A DNA stretch of 64,000 nucleotides from Zeus faber (GCA_960531495.1 OY482851.1:26347033-26411032), one strand, 5' to 3'. Positions 11,939-24,645 are shown, numbered from the stretch's first letter. A program made the numbers and translations. The notes: generated by a model from the sequence alone, not told the origin.

Positions 11939-12620
11939 GGCAACGGGAAAGGGTTTAAAGTGGGAAAATACAGGTTTTGTTACGGATACGGTCTGGTGAA
12001 CAAAAATGCAGGACCCAACAAAGTCTCAGGAGTAGGTGCAAGGTTTAATGTACTGTAGAACAGTCAGGGGTCAAAACAAGGGGAACATTCAACAGGAAAA
12101 CTTATCGGCAGGGAACCAGCGTCCAGGGGAACAGGCAGAGGATCAGGGTCCAGGAACAGACTGGGAATCGGGATCAGGAAACAGGCAGGGAATCAGGATC
12201 ATAGAAAGGACCGAGAATTCAATACACACTCACAGACAACAATCAGACGGAGACAGAGTGAATGGGGAACAGGTTAAATACAAGAGGAGTGACAAGGAAG
12301 GTGGAGACAGGTGGTGAGATTGCTGACAGGGGACAGGTGTGCAGTGGCGGGGATGTGAAACCAGAGATAGACGGCTTGGGAACTAGAACAGACTGGACAT
12401 CAGGAGGGGCGGCCGACGGCACGGGAACTGGAACGGACTGGACCTCGGGAGAGGCGGCTGATGGCTTGGGAACTGGAACTGACTGGACCTCGGGAACAGG
12501 GGGAGCCTTAGCAGGAGAGGCTGAAGGCTCGGGAAAAGGAACACGGGGAACCTCAGCGGGATCGGTCATCAACTCAGGAAGGTGCTGAGTCTCGGCAGAC
12601 TCGGCGACTGGCTGATATTA
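11939..12620. repeat. CAGG-rich interspersed repeat with 45-bp minisatellite
   Basis: The segment is purine-rich with recurring GGAACAGGCAG/GGAATCAGGATCAGG words, a style seen in dispersed fish repeats whose class I cannot fix; a retroelement end is possible. At 12373-12507 three 45-bp units stand in tandem, with a partial fourth at about 12525-12566. Read on the minus strand each unit encodes 15 residues of the kind PEVQSVPVPKPSAAS. The 109-codon open frame there has no start context or protein family I recognise. Confidence 0.45.
12373..12507. repeat. 45-bp tandem repeat, three units
   Basis: Units start at 12373, 12418 and 12463 and differ at a handful of positions. The period is a multiple of three, which keeps a minus-strand frame open. 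Confidence 0.85.
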
Positions 12621-13417
12621 AATCGGCCATTCGAAAATACTTCAGATATTTAATCTGGTCACTAGACTACTTGATTGGACTTTAACTAAAGGAATATAAA
12701 ACACAAACTCTGATAGACTGTACATACGCAGAAGCACAGAAGCGCAGGGTTAATTGCCGTTAAACACTAGGTAGGTGTTGGGTTTGGAACACAGAAAATG
12801 TAGTTTACAGTTTCCTGAATTGTAATTAGTTGTAACAGAAACCATGGGAAATTACAGAGTGACAGGTATTACTTTATTACTATAACATTTTATTATGTTT
12901 GAAAATAACTTGATTAAAGTATTACCAGGAGACAATTGGATGAAACAATATGACACTGTTGCAGGCTTTTTGCACAGCATCACAGACATAAAGCATGTCT
13001 GAGCAACCCAAAAACCTTATTTCAACGTCTCCATCCAAACTTCCCCTGAAGAATTTCACCTTCTTCTTTGGACGTGCATGGAAAGTTCTCCACATCAGCC
13101 AGCCAGCAAACACCAGTCAAGCTGGGAAAAGTAAGTACACCTATTGTTCGTCAATTATATGAGAGGTTTACAGTTCATGTTATGTAGTAGTACCACACTT
13201 GAGGTTTCTTTACATTACCATACTAGCACAATGCCTTATGCCTATGGAGGTATGAGGTAGGTGTTACGTTACGCAGATAATGTAACCTCTGTGGTATCAT
13301 CTTTTCACTTTATCAATTTATTACTAATCCGACATGTACCTGGGTGAGTTATAAAAAACAATAACCAAAGAAAACTTCACCTTCAGAATTGCTAGAAATT
13401 TCATAGATTTATATTTA
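12621..13417. other. Single-copy DNA, no gene seen
   Basis: A segment near 12950-13135 has a GTAAGT at its plus-strand end and a short open frame on each strand, but no frame runs through plausible acceptor and donor sites on either strand. The rest is AT-leaning and featureless. Confidence 0.35.
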
Positions 13418-14442
13418 TGGCATCTGGCACCAAGACGTTACTGTAGCAGCGGATCCTTAACTGTAAGTTGCGAGGTGGGGTCATGGATCGGGCTTGTTGT
13501 TCCAGCACATCCTACAGATGCTTGATGGGATTCCGATCTGGGGATTTTGGAGGCCAAGTCAACACCATCAACAACACCTTTGTCATGTTCCTCAAACCAT
13601 CCCTGAACAATTTTTGCAGTGTGACAGGGTACATTATCCTGCTGAAAGAGGCCACTGCCATCAGGGAATACTGTTGTCATGAAGGGGTGTATTGGTCTGC
13701 AACAATGTTTAGGTAGGTGGTGGACCCAAGGTTTCCCCAGCAGAACATTGCCCAGAGCATCACACTGCCTCCACCAGCTTGCCTCTTCCCATAGTGCATC
13801 CTGGTGCCATCTCTTCCCCAGGTAAAGGATGCACATGCACCCAGCCATCCACATGATGTAAAACATGATTCATCAGACCAGGCCATTTTCTTCCATTGCT
13901 CAATGGTCCAGTTCTGATGCTCACGCGCCCATTGTAGGCCCTTTTGTCGGTGGAAGTGGGTCAGCATGGCCACTCTGACCGGTCTGCTGCTACGCAGCCC
14001 CATAAGCAGCAAGCTGTGATGCACTGTGTGTTCTGACACCTTTCTATCATAGGCAGCATTAATTTTTTTCAGTAATTTGTGCTACAGTAGCTCTTGTGTG
14101 GGATTGGACCAGACGTGAGCCTGCACCAATGATCCCACCCATGACTCTGTCGCTGGTTCACCGCTTCCTTGAACCACTTCCTTGGACAAACCACTGCATA
14201 CCGGAAACATCCCAAAAGACCTGCTGTTTTGGAGATGCTCTGACCCAGTCATTTAGCCATCACAATTTGGCCCCGTCGCTCAGATCCTTACACTTGGCCA
14301 TTTTTCCTGCTTCCACACATCAACTTCAAGAACTGACTGATCACTTTCTGCCAAATATATCCCACCCTTTGACAAGTGCCGAGATGAGCAATGTTATTCA
14401 CTTCACCTGTCAGTGGTTTTAATGTTGTGGCTGATTGGTGAA
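13418..14442 (-). mobile_element. Tc1-like transposon, one end and most of the transposase
   Basis: The minus-strand frame at 13677-14039 reads EQWKKMAWSDESCF, then RGRDGTRMHYGKRQAGGGSVMLWAMFCWG. WSDES carries the first catalytic aspartate and the GGGSVMLWAMFCWG block is typical of Tc1 transposases. Frame-shifted next to it (13438-13866) comes FQQDNVPCHTAKIVQGWFEEH with the second aspartate. The helix-turn-helix half lies in broken frames at about 14045-14330. The 5' terminal repeat is at about 14405-14442, reading outward GTTGTGGCTGATTGGTG. The other end is missing after the CTTGGTGCCAGATGCC motif (13418-13440). Frameshifts make it inactive. It is the best copy of the family also present at 1693-4464. 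Confidence 0.9.
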
Positions 14443-14790
14443 TATGCCAGACGTGTGGGGGAACACAAGACACCTTTGACATTGACCACCGCTGTCAAAG
14501 CTGTAAGGGTTACTCACTGCTTCAATTTTTTTCTGCAGGGTGGTTACTTCCGAGTCACCAAAACTGAGATTAATATGCTCAAGGCAGGGGGGGCTGGGGG
14601 ATCCTGGGCACTGAAGCTCATAGTCAGCCCCCCCCCCGCACACAAATGCGTGCACACACACACACACACACACCACGCACCCCAGCCATTAAAGCCCACC
14701 TTAATTATTTTGAGCTTCCAGTCAAACTGGTACATGAAATCAACCATAATCGACCATAATCACACACCTATTGATTAAAGGCTGAATAAC
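14443..14790. other. Single-copy DNA with short (CA)n
   Basis: Contains (CA)n at about 14653-14674 next to a C-run. Nothing else is recognised. Confidence 0.5.
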
Positions 14791-15440
14791 CAGTCCAGTT
14801 GATCAAGTGCAGGAACAGCTTTATGCTCATTAAATAAAAAAAAACAAAGGGATGCAGTGTTCTCGGCTCTGTCTGGACTCTACAGGTGTTCCGGGCTCTG
14901 CCAGCAGCACACAACACGCACAGCGCACCAGGACGGAGCACCGGTCTCACCGGGGGCAGCACGGAGGTTCGGTTAAAACAATTCACTTAATTAGGCGGGG
15001 GGGGGGGGATCATTTTTTTTCCTTTTCCATTTTTGGGGCCACTTTCTGAAATCTCTACAAAGGATGAGAAGTGAAGGAGCAAAAAAAATAAAAATTAGAC
15101 CAAATCATGTAGGCTAAAGGAGCCGTCCCAGCCCCCGTTCTGGGTCTCTTCTCCCCAGAGGAGTAAGCAGAAGCAGTGGTTGCGGCTCCCCCGGGACGGG
15201 CCCCAAACCCCCTTGTTCCTCCAATATCTGAGCCGAGGATGGATCAAGCTTTGTGTCATATTTCTGTGGAGCCCGATATAAGAAAAAATGCATACTTTTT
15301 ATTTTTCTCCCAATTGCTAGGGCCCTTTTGCGCTCAGGGGCCCCTGGGCATGTGCCCAGATTGCCTATACGGTGGATCCGTGCTTGAATATGGTCACTAA
15401 CATTATCAACATTGACCTGGATGAAACGGCAACTACACCA
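14791..15440. other. Unclassified segment, possible hAT-derived sequence
   Basis: GC-rich words near 15305-15385, including 'GGGGCCCCTGGGCATGTGCC', resemble the tail of fish hAT elements, but no terminal repeats are found. A G-run lies at about 14997-15009 and A-rich runs near 15080-15095. Confidence 0.2.
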
Positions 15441-15845
15441 GATACTGCCAAAAAAGAAATTGTTGATTCACATTTAATAAAGATGGTCCCATTCGTGTTC
15501 CAGAACAAATTTTTATGTGACATAAAACATGACAACATATAAACACAGTGATATATGTTTGCCTTTTGTTGTTCCGTTCAACTGTTTTGACCAACTGTTC
15601 AATTCAGCACTTACCTTTCACTAGATGTGATCCCTTTTCCTGCATTTGGATTGGTCTCCTACCATACTACCATAACTCCTCCTACAAATTTGGCCCGCAT
15701 AAAGCCCCTGATAGTGGCTCTGAGCGTATTGTGACAAACTCAGACCTCCACCCTAAATAAAATCTACAGCATTTCATGGATAGGCCTTCATTGGATGGAT
15801 AGAACATCATTAAAGTCACACCAACCAACCTCGATCCCGTGAATT
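15441..15845. other. Single-copy DNA, nothing recognised
   Basis: Ordinary mixed sequence with no repeat or coding signal. Confidence 0.4.
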
Positions 15846-16119
15846 GCTGCCTGCAGCTATATTTTATGTTTATATTTATATCCAGTCAATGCTTGCATCC
15901 TTACTGCCTCTCAGCTCCTGTCAGAGCCCATTTTGTCATTTATCTTTATCTAGTGCAGAGAGCACGTTTTGTATATTCAGTATATATTGTCTTTTTTATG
16001 CTACTTGTCAGTCTTTACTACAGTGCACAAACTATTGCTAAGACAAATTCCTTCTATATCAAAATATACTTGGCCCAATGAACAGATTCTGATTCTTATT
16101 TTGATTCTGATTCTGAATA
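15846..16119 (+). mobile_element. LINE 3' end with TGATTC tail
   Basis: The block ends with a TGGCCCAATGAACAGATTCTGATTC-type sequence followed by TGATTC repeats (about 16086-16119). This is the usual 3' terminus of an abundant fish non-LTR retrotransposon. A related end lies at 40880-41185. No coding part remains. Confidence 0.6.
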
Positions 16120-17353
16120 CCACCACACAAAGGAGCAGAGAGCGGCGTTTCAGACGTCTGCCCAGGGGGTCCGTGCAGGAAGTTGTGTGCCTGACAACCA
16201 ACTGCCACCATTCCCATGACAACAGGGGCATCCCGGGGTTCACGGAACCCCCGTCGTTTTAAATCCCACGAGTACAATAAACAGGGGAGATGGGTGAGGA
16301 AAACAAGGATGACAGCGCCCCAAAGTAACGCCGTACACATCGTCTTGTTAAAACAATAACAGTGTCACAGGCGCATCAAACAGTAGGTGGATATTTCCCC
16401 TCGGCGTTCGTGATTAGATAAGACAGCGGGAGAGGATGTGCTCAATGGCTTGAGGATTAAATTCTGCAGCTAACTGTGGTCAAGTTGATTCCAGGTCCAT
16501 GCCAACAAATACAGTGGTGTATTTGGTCAAGTAATCGCAGCTCTCAGTCAACCTTATTCGACATAAAGCGACGTAAGGATCAGTAGCTACTTCTCAGTTG
16601 TAGAAGTAGATAAGTCAAACTTTTCTACTTAAAAACAAACAATAAAAGCTTAAAACCACCCTTTCTACCTGGCATGGGAGCCAGTGAAGGGGAGAACGTC
16701 CCAGTAAGCAGCGTAGCAGTGAGCAGCCTTCTCATGTTTTACTCATGATAAATAACTCTGTAACCACAGGTCAGAAAGCCGATGCTGTTTATCATACGGA
16801 TAATTCTAACCACAGCACGGGCACATCAAAGCTATGACTCTTTTTTTTTGGCACCTCCAGTTCAATCCAATTAAGCAACAAATAAACTCTGGAAATCTGA
16901 CAGTTCCAAACAAAAAACGCTGTCTGTTGCCGATTCAAAAAAACCCCTCCTCAGACGTGGGTAAAAATGCCACGCATTAGAACCTTCAGCCGCTCTACCT
17001 TCATTTGGATGAACTTTCAAAGGAGTATGTTCAGCTTCCAGATATACGTTTAATTTTAATTCTTATCTTTTGCTGAATTCAAAATGAAATGTTCTGCCGC
17101 AGCCCAAATTTCAACAAAGAGAAACCAAGATAATGAACCATGAGGAAAAAAAATGTAAATGAGTGGTGGAAACATACTGTATATCTTGTTACCTTTGAAA
17201 TCTGTAAAGACCTTCACCTTTCACAATTAAGTTCTGGTTTTAATGAGGATTTTTGGAATATTCCTCCTGCTTTCTAACAGAATTATTTCTTCTGAAAACT
17301 TTTATCTTCTTCATCACCTTTGTTTGCTCAATAAACGCTGCATGTGAGATGAG
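16120..17353. other. Single-copy DNA, no gene seen
   Basis: Complex sequence without recognisable repeats. Parts such as 16430-16600 and 16900-17040 could be noncoding elements, but nothing in the sequence proves it. Confidence 0.3.
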
Positions 17354-17356
17354 ACC

Positions 17357-17403
<47 letters not shown>
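17354..17403. repeat. (CAA)n microsatellite
   Basis: About 16 CAA units. Confidence 0.95.
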
Positions 17404-19793
17404 AAAGACCATCTACAGCAGTATGGTGTGAAAGCCTTCCAGGGGTGCCGTGAAAATGTTTCATATTCCACAAATAATGATAAAAATAATGTCAATTAGC
17501 TCTTGAATTGCAAGATCAAATTGCAAGACTGTACTACTTCACCTTATTTCATCAGTTCCAGTTGGGATAGAAGCTCTGTGCTCATAACAACAAGATTGGC
17601 ACCTAAAGGGAAGACTTCGTAGTCATGTGAGGTTCGACTCTTTTTTGAGATTGGGTTCTTGGTGAGTCGCTCAGATTTTCCTACTCTTTGTTGATTTGAT
17701 TCCGCTTGTGTCACTGTGGGCGCATGGCGGGGGCCGTTCTTACTTCTGAACAAACAGCATTTTAATCAACGCCAAATGAAGAAATCGCCGCGGCCGTTGT
17801 TTTTGACGAGAGGGGGCGGACGATGGGAGACAGAAGTGTGCGTTCAAATAAATGAACACTGTGGGACGCCGGTTGAAAGACACGGTCCAAAGTTTTTGTC
17901 ACATTCTGAAAACAGACGCTTCGCTCTCTCTGGAATCTATTGTTTTTCATGGGAGCACATCACGCCGCAACTGTTAATTAGACCTTTAGTCGGTTAATAC
18001 TCCACTGAGCTATGAATGATGTATGGCAGCTAATTAACATCTGTACTTTGGTCTCTGGAAACGTTTGACGGGGGGATTAAAGACCACAGTAGATGATAGA
18101 AAATAATAAAACTAACACTTAAACTGTCAATGGCGAAGCTGATTCAATCTTGAATCAAGTACTCAGAAAATCATTATGTTCAATCCAAAAAAAAAAAAAT
18201 CAAATCATTGTATTTATATTATGGCCATACATACAAGGACTGAACTCTTTGAACATTTACTAAGCAACCTTATTATTCAATGTTTTTTTTAATCTGGATC
18301 CAGATTTAAAACCCTGCTGCCACGTATTAATGACAAACCTTGTTCCAACTAACTTTTTTTTATATTAATCTTCTCCTGTGGGTTTCAAAACAGCCCATGT
18401 CATGGGTTGGATCCCAACGCTCCATCATTTTTCTCGCGCTGCAAAATGGTAATATTCACTTTCGAGCGCCCGTTTCCCCTTATTTGAGTAGAAACAATCA
18501 GTCATTCCTGTCAAAAGGTGTTCCAGTCACTCAAGTAATATATACAGCGACGGCAGCAGACACACTCGCACGCTGTAAATCATGGAGGCAATCACAGAAA
18601 GTGGTGAAATTGGGGGAAATCGAGACGCATTTGATCAATATCACCTCAAAAAACATGACTTTGTTCACCCTTAACGTTTTTAAGGGAGAGTTGCAATTCT
18701 GGTTTGTAGGCTCTGTTATGAATATGATGTTTAGCATTTGCATTATTTATCTTTTTGTGGCCTGCATGGTAGCGATGCAAGACTCGCAAAAGGTCTGTTC
18801 ATTTGTTAACAAATCGTTGAAATGACTCGGGAGTCAGGAGTGAGAAGTCACTCCGGCAGCGTTTCATTAACTCAATATAATTACTGAGGACTGGATAAAA
18901 ATGCAAGGCAAAACAAAAAAGAAAAGAAAAGAAAAAAAGAGCCGAGGCACCTGGCACAATTCAAATTGAATGTGACTGATTTGGACTTTGGGAGCTCTAT
19001 TCACACTACCAACACCAAAACTAATCATTTTGAGAGAAGTTACTTTTGTGATTCACATGTGAATTCTTCTCTTGGTCGCTAATGTGTTTCACACACTGAA
19101 TTTGGAAAAAAAAAAAAAAAGGATTGAAAAATGGAAGGACTATTTCGATTGAGTGACCGGCACGAACAGAGTCTCAAAAAAAGTCGCCTTTCACCACTAC
19201 TCCATGGCTGTGAATGTGTTACCTACAAGCTCAAAGTTCTTTAACTTTCGTGGATGGTTTTAGTACAGCTTCCAACACCCTGTTTCAGCCAGGTCTCAGA
19301 CTCATATCACATCCCAGGTATGTACACTGTAGCGTGGAGAAATGTTGTCAGCAAGTCCTTGAAGCGTCCTTCCTGATGCATTCCTTCCTTCTGCCATTGC
19401 TCCTGATGGTGTCAAGCTAAAAAATTGAGGAGGAGGACTCTGAATCAGCACTTACTCCTCTTGACCCCGGTTGCCAAGATGTCTGCTGACAGATGAAAGG
19501 AGCAAGGTATTCACATGACAATTCTTTGAGGCGGAAAAGCAGAGGCAGTCTTCTTTTTATCTTCTTTCTTATCAGATGTCTCATCAAAATAACTGTCAAG
19601 TATTCTGCACGGCCCCCGACCTCGCATCCCTGACAGACGGCTGTGACGGCGGGGATGGAAGCGTCTGGAATCGGGTGGTGGTGGGCGGGGGATTCACCGG
19701 ACTGACAGGTCTGTCCTCGAAGGGAAGTTTGTGTTAACGCCACATGCAACCCAAACACCTATAGATTTGTGCGGATGTCAGTGTTCACGCCAA
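17404..19793. other. Single-copy DNA, conserved-noncoding-like blocks
   Basis: Segments near 17690-18070 and 18400-18800 are dense complex sequence with TAAT motifs (for example 'GCTAATTAACATCTG' near 18030). A 161-codon plus-strand frame at 18340-18825 begins in a T-run and shows no family resemblance, so I read it as chance within a noncoding element. A-runs occur at about 18187-18199 and 19107-19121. Confidence 0.35.
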
Positions 19794-19861
19794 CACACAC
19801 ACACACATACACACACACACACACACGCACACGCACACGCACACGCACACATACACACACA
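19794..19861. repeat. (CA)n/(CACG)n microsatellite
   Basis: CA repeats with interspersed TACA and CGCA units. Confidence 0.9.
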
Positions 19862-20307
19862 GGTAAATCATTTGAATGAAGGACAGCCGGCCTGACCGGT
19901 GGGGATAAAAATACATTTTTAATGTAAAGAAAAAAAAGGTCTAAGTGCAGTAGAGTCATCGTAACATACTGTACTGTATGTAGATGTGTCACATTTGTCC
20001 GTGCAATTTTGAAAACACTTTGCTATGCCACCAGTCTATTTTGATGTTGGCTGTTTGTGACAAACCCAATTTCAAGACACGCAATATCATTGAAACAGCA
20101 TATCTTTTAACTACCCTACAATGCGCTGCAAAACGCGCATTTTGTCTGAGCATGATTTCCGCTGTCAGATTGCCTCCGCCCCGGAACCTGAGTCTCTGAC
20201 AACCCAGGCATTTTTTTGGACTCGTAGCGCTCTAAAAATAAAAATTACGCCCACGATAAAAATACCACAGTGTGTGATGTGGGCCTGTTACAATCATAAA
20301 AGTGTAT
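19862..20307. other. Single-copy DNA, nothing recognised
   Basis: Short stretch before the SINE; no repeat or gene. Confidence 0.4.
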
Positions 20308-20493
20308 GTCCTCACTTTTTTTTAAGATATCTTTTGGGCATTTTCATGCTTTATTTGACAGTAGGGGAAGAAAGGGGATGGCATGCAGTAAATGGCCATG
20401 TGCTGGAATTGAACCTGGGCTGCTGGGGTTAGGGCTGAGCCTTGTATATGCTACCTGGTGAACTACTGGGGCGCCCCAGAAGGTCCTCACTTT
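20308..20493 (-). mobile_element. tRNA-derived SINE with target duplication
   Basis: Read on the minus strand the element begins with GGGGCGCCCCAGTAGTTCACCAGGTAGC, which contains a box A-like promoter, then box B GGTTCAATTCC (plus-strand 20405-20415), and ends with an A-run (plus-strand T-run at about 20316-20323). The 11-bp sequence GTCCTCACTTT flanks it at 20308-20318 and 20483-20493, a clean target-site duplication. This is a complete, moderately young SINE transcribed by RNA polymerase III and mobilised by a LINE. It is a different family from the SINEs at 24201 and 32121. Confidence 0.8.
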
Positions 20494-22844
20494 GCGCGAT
20501 ATCATAATTCATTCAGATACAACAAAGGGCTTGTATAAAAGGTCACAATAATGAGTATTGGAAAAATCCATAATTAAGGCATCGGGTACGTTTCAGCTAC
20601 TCCTTCACACACAACAGGCGTTTGTATTTAAGGGTCTAATGAGCTGCTCGCGAAGAAAGTCACTTCATAGCGTAATGCGGGGGGCTCACAATATGTAAAC
20701 GGGCCCAATCGTATTGACTGGCCTGAACTTTCCTCTAAGCGACCTCATTAAAGTGCAAAGACTATTATGTTGGAAAAAGAGTGAGGGGAACAATGACCTC
20801 TGAAGACGGGAGCCACACCGTCATATATATATATATGTTTTTAATAATCTTTCCCATGTAGGTGTGAATCATTCTAATTAAGGATTCCAACTCTGGCAAA
20901 TAGCAGACACCAAGCACTCTAAAATCCACTCAGGGTCAGAATTGATGGTAAGTGATTAACATTATAGAACACAATCGACTGCATGAGCTTAAAAATGTTG
21001 CAGTGTGTAGTATAGCGCTTGTGTACACTGTACTTAAAAGTAAAACATTTCTCCCCCCTACGCCACCTTCACTGTTCTACAGCCATTAGCCAACGCTCTT
21101 CTGACAGGAAGTGAAATATGGTCCGGCGCCATCCTGAAATAATGTTGCTCGTAACAGGAACAAATGTAATCGAGCCTTGACCTTTACAGAGCGAGTTTGC
21201 CTAGCCAAGTGAAAAAAAAAATGAATTATGGTGTTAAGTACGATTTCAGACAACCCCACCCAAAACTACTATAAATAACCCTGTGATCATGCAGCCACAT
21301 CATGCAAAATCCCTCATCTTGTCTATTACATAAATATCAATGTTACATTCCATTTCAGCGGGAGCAGGAGCGGCATACACCTACAATAAAATGCTCTCAA
21401 ATGGAGTTGGGGGGTTTTGTTTTTCTAATCAACACCACGCTGTGCCCCGGCGCTGCACCTCGGCGAGCGCTTTAATGCGCTCTGTAACGACAGCAACCAG
21501 GGAAGTAGGCCAGGTGGCCAGGGAGTTACAGGGGTTCTGGAGATGGCCTCACCATGCGCCGGCGTGAAGTAGAACGCCGGTGTCGGGAGAAAGCTCGCTT
21601 TTAATCACTCTTATTTTCGGGAAGGAACAAGGCGGGTGTTTTACAGACCCTCCAACACCTGAATTATGTACAAAAATAAACAAAATAATAAAATTCCAGT
21701 TCCATGGACTTTGTGCGCGCCCTGACTCACCCCCAAAAAAACTCCATCATACGCTAGCAGATGCAGGGTCCACACGGGACCACCGGGCTGCTGAATGAAA
21801 ACACCCTGGCTTATTGATGAGGTGGGGAAATTGGTGCTTTCCCGGGCTTGGCCGAGCAGCTCCGTCGGCGCTTTTCACTGGATTAGAGGAGGCAGAGGGT
21901 CGCGCGAGTGAGAAACGAAATCCGATTTCCTGCGGCATTCCCGAGTGACCAACTCGGCAACCCCTCAGGTGGAGCCCCAAGGAAACAATCTGTCTTCACC
22001 GCGGATGAGGACAAAGCGCCGTCGCCACGCAGCCCAGAGATCTCTTCAAAGACGAATATGCGGCCGGCGCGCTCACGGTTTTCCCGCCTAACCATATGGC
22101 AGAATTCCAGGTCCAAGTGGCCGGGGGTTAAGGAATCAATTTGTGTAAGGGTTAAGGAGACATTTGATTTGGAATCTCAAGGGCACACTAGTGGGCTTGT
22201 TCCATCTCCTCGGCCCATTACCCAGAGTGCATCAGTCTGTCATTATGCTTCCCAAGGAAAGGGAGAGCAAGAGCAAACGTAAAGGCAGACAATGAGGGAA
22301 GCAGGCAGAGGGTGAGGAAGAGAGAGAGAAAGAAGGATACAGAGGGGGGTGGGAGCTCCTTGATCTGTGTGCAGGGCTGGGTAATGGTTCCAGCCTCGCA
22401 ATTGCAAATCCAACCTTGTTGGAATTCAATCATTATATCGAAGCTTGGGGCTGGAAGGAGAGAGAAAAAGGAGAGAGCAAGGGAAAGAGAGAGAGTACTT
22501 CCATTTTCACCTCACTATCAACGGAGCATTATAATCACAAGGAGGGCGTATTGTGCAGCGCACGGGTTTCTCGTCAGTTGCCATGGGCTCAGTGCGTGAG
22601 GGGTCACCAGGGGCACAGCAGTGAGGTGGAAGTGGGTGGGGGTGGGGTTAAGGAATGGAGGTGAAGGCTGGGTATACGGGAGGTCAGTGGGGCCGCTGGG
22701 TAGAGAGAGCCCACATTTTCACCCCACATTTCCCTGTGACCGCTCCCTCCACATGTCCTTCTTGGCCTCACGCATGGCTGAGCAAAGAGCTATGGGAAGC
22801 CGATGGCCTCGGAGGTCCTGGCTTCCAAAGCAGGTTCCCCCCGC
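20494..22844. other. Single-copy DNA, strong noncoding-element appearance
   Basis: About 20600-20780 and 21560-22140 are complex, GC-balanced and repeat-free. The first contains 'GGTCTAATGAGCTGC' and 'CCTCATTAAAGTGC'. A short (TA)n run lies at 20822-20836 and GA-rich sequence at about 22270-22345 and 22460-22500. Open frames up to 124 codons at 21908-22282 lack family resemblance. I propose regulatory DNA, without proof. Confidence 0.35.
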
Positions 22845-22871
22845 ACGCGCGTGCGCGCGCGCACACACAAA

Positions 22872-22903
<32 letters not shown>
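22845..22903. repeat. (CG)n/(CA)n microsatellite
   Basis: Alternating CGCG then CA units, a purine-pyrimidine tract. Confidence 0.9.
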
Positions 22904-23663
22904 TCACGTCAGAGGTGCCGCAGCGCGGTTACCAATGTCTCTGCGTTGCATCAGCGCTCTTTGTGCCGAGCACCAGGGAGCGCGGCGTTCCCAGAGCAGC
23001 CATGCATGCCACTCGGGCCAAATGATGCGTAGCGGTCAGGCAGCAGGAAAAAAAATAAAGAAAAAACAAAAACCTATGGTGTACCCAGCCGAGGGGAAAT
23101 GAATGTGTTTTTTTTCTTATACAGGTGCGCAGAACGAAACATAATGTAGTTTTTTTCTTGCATGATTTGAGACGTGTGCATCTGTGTTCGTGCATTCTGG
23201 TCTTGAGACGAAACAGAAGGAGATTAGTGTTCGCTATGTAGAAAACAATGACATTTTGTGTTTTATTCCTGTTGTTTTACAATCCACTACCGGCTGTGAA
23301 AAGTAAAAACATTAATCTGCTTTCTGCGCGCCCCCTCCCCCCCGCTTCAGACACAGCTGAGAATTTTCTTGTGGGTAGACTTAGACTTAAGACATCAGGG
23401 CTCCTCAATTTGCTGACGCTTTGTCATTGGTTTATTACCAACTTCCCCTGCTGTCCAAAAATTTCCCCAAGATTAATTTCCGGGCACATTGGACGGAAAG
23501 CAGTTCCTGGGAAAACGAAATTTCACTCGTACTAAACCATGTTGTTTGTTTGTTCAGAATGAGGGAAAGCGTTGTTGGAGGAGTTCGACCAAAATGCCTC
23601 TCAAGTTCAAATAAATCAAGACTGGATGCCACCAGGGGGGAATCAAGAGCCAACAAGAGGTTT

Positions 23664-23667
<4 letters not shown>
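22904..23667. other. Single-copy DNA, no gene seen
   Basis: Mixed sequence; a C-run near 23334-23343 and A-rich stretches near 23048-23070. No coding signal. Confidence 0.35.
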
Positions 23668-23705
<38 letters not shown>

Positions 23706-23717
23706 GATAATATATAT

Positions 23718-23763
<46 letters not shown>

Positions 23764-23777
23764 ACTGTATATATATA
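23668..23777. repeat. (TA)n array, left part
   Basis: Imperfect TA array with AATGATAAT-type breaks. It continues on the other side of the Tc1 element (27013-27062) and of the following transposon (about 28221-28282), so one original array has been split by two insertions. Confidence 0.9.
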
Positions 23778-24200
23778 TAGACGTGGACCAATTTGTTGGT
23801 ACCTGTCAATGAAAAAAGAAGAAAAACTTGAAAACTTGAAAGTAATTGGCATCCATCATTGTTTATTCCGTATTTAATAGAAATCAGACTTTGCTTTTGA
23901 TTTTTGATTCAACTGAATATTTAACATGAAAAAACAAATGAAAATTGCATGGATAAAAATGTGAACTGCCGCAGGTTTTTGCATCATTCCAAAGAGAAGA
24001 ATCAGAGCCTCAAAACAAGGTGGCACTTGTACAAATCAAGCAAATATTTTTAAAGCTATGACTTGTTAATGACAAGGGTGTGGCAAACTGTGATTCTGAG
24101 ATAATCACCTTAAAAGTTTTCCCCCACACTTGGCTTCATTCAGCCAGCTCCCAGAATGCGAATGGTTTGGAGGACCAACAAAGCCCATGGCTACTTGTCA

Positions 24201-24392
24201 TATACATTTACCAGACGCTTTCATCCAAAGCGACTTACAATTATTCAAACACCGAATAACACAGCCATCAGGAGCAATTAGGGGTTAAGTGTCTTGCTCA
24301 AGGACACTACAGCATGTTAGCAGGAGGAGCCTGGGATTGAACCAGCAACCCTTAGATTACTAGATGACCAGCTCTACCTCCTGTGTGTTATG
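24201..24392 (-). mobile_element. tRNA-derived SINE (AAGTCGCTTTGGAT tail)
   Basis: On the minus strand: a degenerate box A region (GGAGGTAGAGCTGG), box B GGTTCAATCCC (plus 24333-24343), a body with TGTCCTTGAGCAAGACACTTA, and the tail GTAAGTCGCTTTGGATGAAAGC. The tail resembles LINE2-type 3' ends, so mobilisation by such a LINE is likely. Compared with copy C of the host transposon, the insertion is joined to a small deletion. Confidence 0.8.
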
Positions 24393-24560
24393 TTAAGCAG
24401 TTATGATCGACACACAACATCTTTTGTTTTTTTAAAAGGCCTTTATTTAACAGTAAGAATACACGTTTTATAAAAGCAGAATTATTTTAATGTGCGGACA
24501 ATACACCAAAATGTAGACTCCATCAATAATATGAGTTTTTGTATATCAGCCTCGGCGTGT

Positions 24561-24645
24561 CATTTACATTACATTACATTTTGTCATTTAGCAGACGCTT
24601 TTATCCAAAGCGACTTACAAGGAAGAATAACATTCAAGCTATATA
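24561..24645 (-). mobile_element. SINE/L2-type 3' tail fragment
   Basis: Carries the same AGTCGCTTTGGATAAAAGCG tail on the minus strand, ending in an (AATGT)n-type run. The segment beyond the tail matches the inverse of 25660-25690 (TAGCTTGAATGTTATTCT), so the two are the same subfamily in opposite orientation. Confidence 0.75.

Noticed and set aside
11939-12620. Terminal part of an LTR-type element
   Set aside because: The CAGG-rich wording is suggestive, but no paired ends, primer site or protein domain is visible, so I left the class open.
12922-13135. Possible exon with GTAAGT (plus) or TTTTCCCAG acceptor (minus)
   Set aside because: The minus-strand frame meets a stop directly after the acceptor, and the plus-strand frame has no convincing upstream acceptor.
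18340-18825. 161-codon plus-strand frame
   Set aside because: It starts in a T-run, has no family resemblance and no splice context; more likely noncoding DNA.
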